Source of the DNA: Leuctra nigra
Lineage: Eukaryota > Arthropoda > Insecta > Plecoptera > Leuctridae
Assembly (NCBI GenBank): GCA_934045905.1
Contig: OW203771.1
Coordinates: forward strand, 17,597,701-17,661,700
Direction: 5' to 3'
DNA: 64,000 bases
The position numbers were made by a program, and so were the translations under genes. Numbering within the stretch: position 1 is the first letter of the stretch; every line of letters begins with the position of its first letter. Shown here piece by piece: positions 57,801-64,000 of this stretch. A model generated the notes under the pieces. It saw nothing but the letters and a program-made list of their open reading frames with translations, was not told where the DNA came from and did no database searches.

Positions 57801-58255
57801 TCCATTGGGTTGATCATAGACTCGACTCAGGAATGACAGCGGCTTGTAATATGGCCAGGTAATTGTGTAGACCTCCATTCCGGAACTCAGAGACGAGTTG
57901 TACTTTCTGATTTCGTTGGAATATATTGTACGTAAAAGAGTCATCTTTATTTTCGTCTCAGTTTCTGTAAATAAAAGATTGAAATTAACTCTTAGTCGCC
58001 GATGAAAAACATTGCAAATTTTTTTCAAATGTGTGACCTCTCCTAGGAGGTTGAATCTGACAGCTGAAAGTAGGGTTAGGAAATACACTTACCACTTCTA
58101 CGCAGCTGCTTGGCTATTGACCGTATACAACTTCTTCGTTTTCTCACAGATTCTAGATCATTTCTCAAAACTATTAGCTCTGGCATACGACTCCAGAGTC
58201 TTATCAGCAGCATGTGATCGTCTGTGCTCCAAGGAAGAACTGTGTCAGACGACAT
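54417..58255 (-). CDS. Double-MADF and BESS-motif DNA-binding protein (Adf-1-like transcription factor family), 6 coding exons
   Basis: The coding sequence joins 58255-58093, 57964-57789, 56832-56690, 56287-56094, 55537-55299 and 54830-54417, giving 442 aa with consistent phases (1, 0, 2, 1, 0). Residues about 14-99 form the first MADF domain (DDHMLLIRLWSRMPEL to YYKPLSFL). About 114-160 is an acidic linker (DISDDELHIDYQEDD). About 183-273 is the second MADF domain (IYELIDFWRDSPIFYDKK to WQYFVPLSFL). About 396-429 is a BESS motif (DMFCAHIAAELKQLPANVRR). In this family, MADF binds DNA and BESS mediates protein contacts, so a nuclear regulator is inferred. Two MADF domains in one chain is less usual. 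The start at MSSDTVLPW is chosen; an in-frame ATG lies 51 nt upstream. The exact orthologue is not recognised. Confidence 0.85.
55299..55537 (-). CDS. MADF/BESS gene coding exon 5 (second half of MADF 2)
   Basis: The acceptor is CCCTGTGCAG and the donor ACT/GTGAGA (phase 0). It encodes VEEVKSKMKNLKANFLQEVK, KYRSSLKAG and KWQYFVPLSFL, followed by a proline-rich tail. Reading on without splicing meets TAG, so the donor is needed. Confidence 0.82.
55609..55752. mobile_element. Imperfect hairpin MITE in MADF/BESS intron 4
   Basis: AAGCTGTGTTCACATTTTTG is partly inverted as CTATGTGGACCTGGCTTA, with ACCAATCACAA and TTGTGATTGGT paired inside. A fragment of the same end (AAGCTGTGTTCACACACATT) lies at about 45728. 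Confidence 0.5.
56094..56287 (-). CDS. MADF/BESS gene coding exon 4 (first half of MADF 2)
   Basis: The acceptor is CATCTCCACAG and the donor GACG/GTGAGG (phase 1). It encodes SKQIYELIDFWRDSPIFYDK and RSQLLHTFSQKINKD. The split falls at the same domain position and phase as in MADF 1. Confidence 0.82.
56690..56832 (-). CDS. MADF/BESS gene coding exon 3 (acidic linker)
   Basis: The acceptor is TTCTGCAG and the donor is CCAG/GTACGA (phase 2). The 47 codons are Glu/Asp/Ser-rich and carry no recognisable fold. Confidence 0.75.
57255..57526. mobile_element. MITE, 272 bp, in MADF/BESS intron 2
   Basis: TTTGTTCCTAAGGCAGACAC then ACTCATTGTTCT is perfectly inverted at the right end. TATAG lies at both edges, offset by one base. 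Confidence 0.75.
57789..57964 (-). CDS. MADF/BESS gene coding exon 2 (second half of MADF 1)
   Basis: The acceptor is TTTATTTACAG and the donor GTAAGA (phase 0). It encodes ETETKIKMTLLRTIYSNEIR, then KYNSSLSSG and the typical MADF ending WPYYKPLSFL. Confidence 0.8.
58093..58255 (-). CDS. MADF/BESS gene coding exon 1 (first half of MADF 1)
   Basis: It encodes MSSDTVLPWSTDDHMLLIRL, the WSRMPEL tryptophan-proline motif of MADF helix 1, and RSCIRSIAKQLRRS. It ends in phase 1 at GTAAGTG. Confidence 0.75.
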
Positions 58256-58280
58256 TTTTCTTGTTGTTGTCGATCTCAAC

Positions 58281-58292
58281 CACAGCCTTCTC
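58281..58292 (-). promoter_or_regulatory. Shared 12-bp promoter word GAGAAGGCTGTG, MADF/BESS copy
   Basis: The word is 25 nt upstream of the chosen MADF/BESS start codon and in the gene's orientation, as in PSMB5. Confidence 0.4.
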
Positions 58293-58447
58293 GACAAAAT
58301 TGTCATTCATATAAGTGATTCCGCGCCAAAATTCAAATTCGTTTTGAAGTAATAAAAATAACACAATATATTTTTGTACGTTTCATTTATTCGTCGTATC
58401 ATTTTTAGGAATCCCCCAAAAATAAAACAAAGTAGATAATCACTCAC

Positions 58448-58509
58448 CACTTTTATACTGCGACATAATGAAGATTCATATTCAGGAGTGGTTCGATCGC
58501 CTCGTATTT
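58448..58509 (-). other. Possible alternative first exon of the MADF/BESS gene
   Basis: A 62-nt segment is bounded by a strong acceptor-like tract (TTTTTTTCTTCACCAG) and a donor GTGAGTG. It contains ATG TCG CAG TAT AAA AGT G in phase 1, the same phase as coding exon 1, so it could be an alternative start (MSQYKS) joined to exon 2. No good acceptor lies between it and exon 1. It may instead be non-coding. Confidence 0.3.
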
Positions 58510-59469
58510 CTGGTGAAGAAAAAAAGGAATGAATGTTTATTTTTTTAATATTGACGATCACTGTCCCTCACTACTACAAAGTTCATTCCAAACTAAACTA
58601 ATGACACAATCCGTTATTTATTATCTGCTAGCAATCGATCGAGACGATATTCTGAGCTCACAAACAAAAACCACCAATGTTCTTAGCAAAAAAAACACTC
58701 CAAGCAATTGAAAACATAGTAAATCACTCAATGGCGTGACGGGCAATGCGCGTCAAAATGTTTCACTGTTACTGTTACGAAAGCTACGCCCGCTATTCTC
58801 TAAGAGTAATTATCTAGACCTCACAAAAGGTGCAAAGTAGTGAATTTTTAATGCACCACACCCCTTGTCAACACCGTAGTAGCATGTCTTGCAATGGATG
58901 ACGTAAAGTGCACTCATGGTGCAAGGGTTGCCGTGTACGTATAATTACATTTCACAAGAGCTTTCGTAATTTAATAATAACGATGATATTTTGCTGGACG
59001 CAGAAACATGGGTTGGAACATTTTCAGTGAACATTTTTATTATTATTTTATTATACAAAAATTTACATATTTCAATTAATTAAAAACGCATGGTATGTAG
59101 ACAGACTCCACATTTTTTTTTTTTTTTTTAGTGAAGCCGAATAAGATAGGTAGGTACCTATAACATAACTTAAGGCTGGAAAACATATAAATTATAAAAA
59201 AAAGTATTATACAATATTGTTTTTCAGCTTAAAACAAATATTTAGCATCTAGTTGATTTGCATGATTTATTTTAAAAATTTCGATTATGTAGCTCTACAT
59301 AATCGAAAATACCAGACAATCTAGAAGCGAGATTCCAAACTCAGCTATACAAAAAGAGAAGTGAAGGGGGAATGAAATCCACAAAACAGATCCATTTCTT
59401 GGGAAAACTGTGTGTTTTATCATTTTTTCGCAACACATAGGCTGGATAATCTATAAAGGAACTAATGCA
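58510..59469. other. No gene seen
   Basis: Upstream of the MADF/BESS gene. AT-rich, with a T run near 59110 and a short inverted repeat TTTTCGATTATGTA / TACATAATCGAAAA near 59277-59310. Confidence 0.4.
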
Positions 59470-59949
59470 CAGTGTTGGGTAGGAACGGAACGAAATAGTT
59501 CCGTTCCTAGGAACTAGTTCCTTTTCTTAGGAACTATGGAACGTCTTAGTTCCTTTTTTTGAGGAACTGTAACGATTTTTGCAAAGTTCCTTTTTTTTTA
59601 AACTTGACTGTACTTTTACTCCGAAAAACTGCACTCGTCAAGAAGCCACATATGATTTGTTTAATTCTGTCAGAAATCAGATGTCCAGCTATTTGGCATC
59701 TAAAAATAATCTGCTTTGATTCAGTGATTCAATTTTTAATTTGCAGATTGCAATTTTTAATGTTCCAATTAAAATTAAAAATTTCTTTAAAAAGGAACTA
59801 AAAGGAACTAAGTTCCTTTTATAAAGGAACTAGGAACGGAATAGTTCCTTTCATTATTGAAGGAACTGGAACTGGAACTAGTTCCTTTTTTCGGCGAGGA
59901 ACGTGGAACTGGAACTAGTTCCTTTTCAAAAGGAACTTACCCAACACTG
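59470..59949. mobile_element. hAT element, 480 bp, perfect 8-bp target duplication, GGAACTAGTTCC arrays
   Basis: The ends CAGTGTTGGGTA and TACCCAACACTG are flanked by CTAATGCA on both sides (59462-59469 and 59950-59957). GGAACTAGTTCC-type words repeat in both subterminal zones. Confidence 0.9.
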
Positions 59950-59957
59950 CTAATGCA

Positions 59958-61902
59958 ATGCACTATGCCATTCTGACCGCATTTGTCAACCAATCTATAA
60001 ATAGACAAGCACAGTGCAAGAACAGTTTACACTGCAACATGCTTGTTAGGTGGAATCCATACCATTTCATTCGTGTACGTACGTTTAATACCTACGTAGT
60101 GAAAGATGAAAATACACTTTCAAATATTTTGATTGATAATGTGATTGCACGAACTAGTGGATGAATGATTATGATGATGGCCAGATGGTTATGAAAAACA
60201 GGTCAGGTCATTTTGGAACGGTCGTGACCTGGTGACCTTCCCGTCATTTGCCTAGCTGGACTTGAGGGAAATTACGAAAACACTTTTAACAGTCGGGAAA
60301 GACGGCAACAGCAATCGAACTCGCGTCGTGTATTGTCTTGTAATAGCCACTTTTCATCATAACTTCAGAATTTACTGCAGAGAATTGCAGAGAACTTTCC
60401 CTGATGAAAAATCATCATGACAAGATCTTAGCGAGGCTCCAATGAAATACAATATTAAAAAAAAACATTGTTGTCATTACCTACTCACCGAAAAGCGGAA
60501 ATTTTTAATGAAAAATTAGCTGGGCTATAATTAACTTCACTCTGCAAATGGTTCTATACACAATGAACTCCCTCCCCCCTCCCTTGTCACACGTTGTCAC
60601 TCATTTCAATCCCCCCCCCCCCCCTAAAAGGACGTAAATAGACCCCCTCCTCCCCAAACACTAAAATATAATTGTGTTTTCCCGACAAATTTATCAATCT
60701 ACTCTCGATCTTGAAATTCATTTCTTTTTTAGAGAAGAGGAAACAATAGGGTTTTTAATAGTTGATTCCTCAACCCCCTGTCACCTAGTATCACGTATTA
60801 ATGCCCTCCCCCCCCCCCCCCCCTCTCCATAGTGTTGGGAAATTTCAAGATGTTTTTGTGAAAATTTTAATACCTTTTTAATTTTCATGAAATTGAAAGT
60901 TTACATTTTTAACACCAATCACTAAAGGTAAAACACCTCAAACGTAAAGTTTAACCGAAAATACAACATTTTACTTTTATTTTAATATGTAATTTAAAAT
61001 TTTTAATGACATTTTTCATGTCCCAACACTTAAAGCCTCCCCCCCCCCCCCCCCTCAAGCGTGATGTCCTTTATGTTAATCCCCGTACTAATTATGTATT
61101 CAAAGTTCAAAAAGAATACGCAATGTTTTGCGAAGAGTCCACTGTCCTGTATAGACCCATGGCTTGTTTACATCTCACACCAATGAACCAGGCACAGTAA
61201 AGGCTAAAGGCTAAAGGCTAAAGGGTGTGTCCCCTCGCGATGATTACAATTCCCATTCCCTGGAGCCCATAAAGATGGGCGTTGTGAAGACCCAGTCCAG
61301 GTGATATTTTTACAGACACGCAATCTTTATTAGTCCCGTTGAGTGATAAGAGCACACCTTTCGATCCCCCCCCCCCCCCCCTCCCCCCCACCGTCATTCC
61401 TGTCTTCAGCACAAGGTATTGTGTACGAGGGTGGGGTTGAGAAAGGTTCAGTCAACACAATGGAAATTCTGCGGAATATAGTCACGTCTTGAAGAAATGT
61501 GAGAGATGGCAAAGAAAGATGACCTAGTTTTTAAGTAAATAGTCCGATGGGGCTGAAAAATTAGTACCTACAGGAAAATTAGAAGGAAAATTTTATTTTT
61601 TTTATTTTTTAGTTCCTTGATAAAATTCCTATAATGACTGTGTTAGCTTAATTACTGATTTTACATCAGTATTGAAAAACTGGACCTAAAGACATTTTAA
61701 ATAAAAAAACAAGCAATTAATTTATTTCAACACGTCAAGTATACAGACATTTAACAAAAACATTAATTGACTAGGTATTAATTTGTAAAATAATTTTACA
61801 ATAATTCTGGTAGCTTTCTTCCTAAAAATCATAAAAAAAATCATAAAAAAATCATAAAAACACAAAAACGAATTCGTTTGTGTGTTTGTGGTCAGCGCTT
61901 GT
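59958..61902. other. No gene seen; SINE copy and three poly-C runs
   Basis: A minus-strand SINE copy lies at about 60168-60350 (B-box region GTTCGATTGCTGTTGC, body GGCAAATGACGGGAAGG). C runs at 60611-60624, 60808-60823, 61039-61054 and 61366-61381. GGCTAAA is repeated at 61202-61222. Confidence 0.5.
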
Positions 61903-62702
61903 CCTTCTGAAAAATCTTGGCAAGATCTAGGTTAATTAGCATTTAATCATGTCAGATCTTGGCAAGATCAAGGTAATTATCATAATCATGTCAGATCTTA
62001 GCAAGATCAAGGTAATTAGCATAATCATGTCAGATCTTAGCAAGATCTAGGTAACTAGCATAATCATGTCAGATCTTGGCAAGATCTAGGTAATTAATTA
62101 GCAATTAGTAATTAGTAATTAATTAGCAGTTAATCAGTTGTAGCTTTGAATAAACCAAGTGTAATCACATGTATCATTATTGTATAATATTCTGTAATTT
62201 ATTTTCAACTGTAAATGTTTCTGTAATATATTTTGTTTTAACCCTATGGCGACTGCCATCAACTCTGTCATATTCAGTATTCTATTGAATATTAAATACC
62301 AAATCTAAGTTTGAATGTATATTATAATTCATTAGAATTAAATTATTACTAAAATAAGAGTGTCATATATAGAATAACATGAATGTACCAATTTCCTCGG
62401 AAGAGGGTCAAAGGTTACAAATAAACAAATACAAATACAATCGTGTCAGATCTTAGCAAGATCTAGGAAATTAACATAATCATGTCAGATCTTATCAAGA
62501 TCTCTGTAATTAATATAATCATGTCAGATCTTGGCAAGATCTAGGTAATTAGCATAATAATTAATCTCAGATCTTGGCAAGATTTAGGTAATTAGCATAA
62601 TTATGTCAAATCTTAGTAAGATCTTACAAGAACTTGACAACATCTGGCAAGATCTTGGTAAGAACTTTGCAAAAATTGCAAGATCATACTTTTTCAGCAT
62701 GG
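61903..62702. mobile_element. CAAGATCTTG-family element, 0.8 kb, with a 39-bp tandem repeat
   Basis: The ends CCTTCTGAAAAATCTTGG and TTTTTCAGCATGG resemble the 7464 element. Two blocks (61911-62095 and 62440-62625) each hold about four units of AATCATGTCAGATCTTAGCA then AGATCTAGGTAATTAGCAT, separated by about 345 bp of AT-rich sequence. Confidence 0.65.
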
Positions 62703-63953
62703 TTTGATAATAAACATTAAGATGCCAGATCTTGTAAAGATTAACAGTATCTTAAAAATAAGCAAGATCTTGTTTTGGCAAGTTTATCCAACAGGCTGTC
62801 TTGTGATCAACTACCTATATTGTCTCACGCAAAGAGGACCACCTAACTCCTGCCGTACAAACAGAACAAATCGATTGGACCGAAATACCTACTTTCCTTT
62901 GCATTGCATCGGAAATGAAAAAATATTCTCAACGACGAGATTGGGAAAACGAAACCAAATATTTGTAGAATACAGGGGTGGGTTGGAAATATACAAATTA
63001 TTGCTTGACCCAAAACCCATCTCTTATAGATTAGAGAAAAACAGATACCTTCAGATAAAAAGAAGTAAGAACCATTGAAGAACGAAATGAAAAACGAAGC
63101 AAACGAGGACGAATAATATCAATAGGTACGTGTACCTACCTCTTCCATTCCAATTTTTTACTATGCTTCTCTCATTGTAATTGATTGTATGATTGGGAGG
63201 TGATTATTGGAAGGGAGATGGAGATGGGAAGAAGAAAGTTGTGGCCTTAGTAAGGAACCTTCCCAAAAATTGCCTCTCGAATTAGGGAAACCACAACAAT
63301 CCTTGTCTAGTCCAAATTTACGAATAATTTATCCTGTTGTACGTACTACCCTTATTTGAAATAAAATACGATTAATTAAACAATGTTACCTCTTGAAACC
63401 AACCCCTGTATATTTGGCTTTCATTCGTCGTTATGTTGTGATCACTGATATTTAGACATGTACCTACCTATGCAGTATGAGTAGGGTGTTTTGAATTTCT
63501 TTTTTAAATTTTTGACGATTGTTAGATCATGGTAGGTAGGTAGGTAAGTTTGTAAGGTAATAAAATTGTACAAATGAAGTAGTTAACGTACATTTCAACA
63601 TAATAAAGGCATTCAAATTGACAAGCCCCATAGTCACTTGCGCAGGGAAAAGATGTGTGTGGGTGGGACAGAGGTGACCGTGACCTATTAGTTGGGTTGG
63701 GAACTATACCAGCATTGTTTAACACTCGCAGGATACTGTAACCTGATATTAAAACGATATTTGAGAAACCCATTGCATTGTGAATAATAAATAGTTTCAT
63801 AAAAAATAAACATTATCAAGATGACGCAAAAGCTGAGCAGCAGCATGATGAAACTAACCAAATACAAAAATATGCTAACCGTCGATTTTTTTATCACTAT
63901 GATTGAATGTCAATCCTTATAATAAAGATCATGCATGCAAATAAAAAAAAATC
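62703..63953. other. No gene seen; SINE copy
   Basis: A minus-strand SINE-body copy lies at about 63195-63310 (GGAACCTTCCCAAAAATTGC). The open frame at 62704-63078 has no recognisable domain. Confidence 0.4.
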
Positions 63954-64000
63954 TTACACTTAACCAAACAAAACTTGAACATTCAATAAATCTGATAGGC
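63954..64000. mobile_element. Core-sharing MITE family, copy cut off by the window end
   Basis: TACACTTAACCAAACAAAAC then TTGAACATTCAATAAATCTG matches one end of the 6452 and 15044 copies. Confidence 0.6.

Noticed and set aside
62704..63078. 124-aa open frame at the edge of the CAAGATCTTG element
   Set aside because: No recognisable domain and low-complexity AT-rich composition.

Overview
This is AT-rich, intron-containing animal DNA, most likely from an insect and possibly a hemipteran. The evidence for that is a double MADF plus BESS gene (a family expanded in insects), a proteasome beta-5 subunit closest to insect forms by eye, dense tRNA-derived SINEs and MITEs, and long poly-G/poly-C runs in otherwise AT-rich sequence. 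The species assignment is inference. No bacterial, viral or CRISPR features were seen.

Two protein-coding genes can be reconstructed exon by exon, both on the minus strand. PSMB5 (20S proteasome beta-5, 282 aa, five coding exons, 50139 down to 43843) has its catalytic Thr and pocket residues, and a 7-residue insertion. A 442-aa protein with two MADF domains and a C-terminal BESS motif (six coding exons, 58255 down to 54417) lies upstream of it. All exon phases agree. Both genes carry the same 12-bp word (GAGAAGGCTGTG) just upstream of the start codon.

The rest, roughly 90 percent of the window, is repeats and unassigned DNA. 0-7 kb holds several MITEs, two with 3-bp TTA/TAA target duplications. 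7.37-9.28 kb is a hAT-type element (8-bp duplication) containing a nested element built from CAAGATCTTG palindromes. 9-22 kb is mainly gene-free, with SINEs and MITEs. 22.37-23.18 kb is a 31-bp minisatellite with a five-unit higher-order period. 28.7-30.1 kb has tandem repeats and a hAT-like element inserted in a SINE. 32.19-42.06 kb is a giant foldback structure: two arms of about 1.5 kb in inverted orientation around 6.7 kb. Each arm has a 400-bp snapback and about four units of about 260 bp that repeat CRE-, ETS- and YY1-like motifs. 43.7-50.7 kb is PSMB5, with MITEs in two introns and one MITE inserted between two inverted copies of its promoter word. 51.7-53.0 kb is a second hAT element with a perfect 8-bp duplication. 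54-58.5 kb is the MADF/BESS gene. 59.47-59.95 kb is a third hAT element. 61.9-62.7 kb is a second CAAGATCTTG-family element.

The most notable pattern is a recurring architecture. Several unrelated-looking non-autonomous transposons each carry arrays of one private 10-12 bp palindrome near their ends (CTTGAATTCAAG, CAAGATCTTG, TTATCTAGATAA, GGTAAATTTACC, GGAACTAGTTCC). In addition, a 205-217 bp MITE family keeps one core while changing its terminal inverted repeats.
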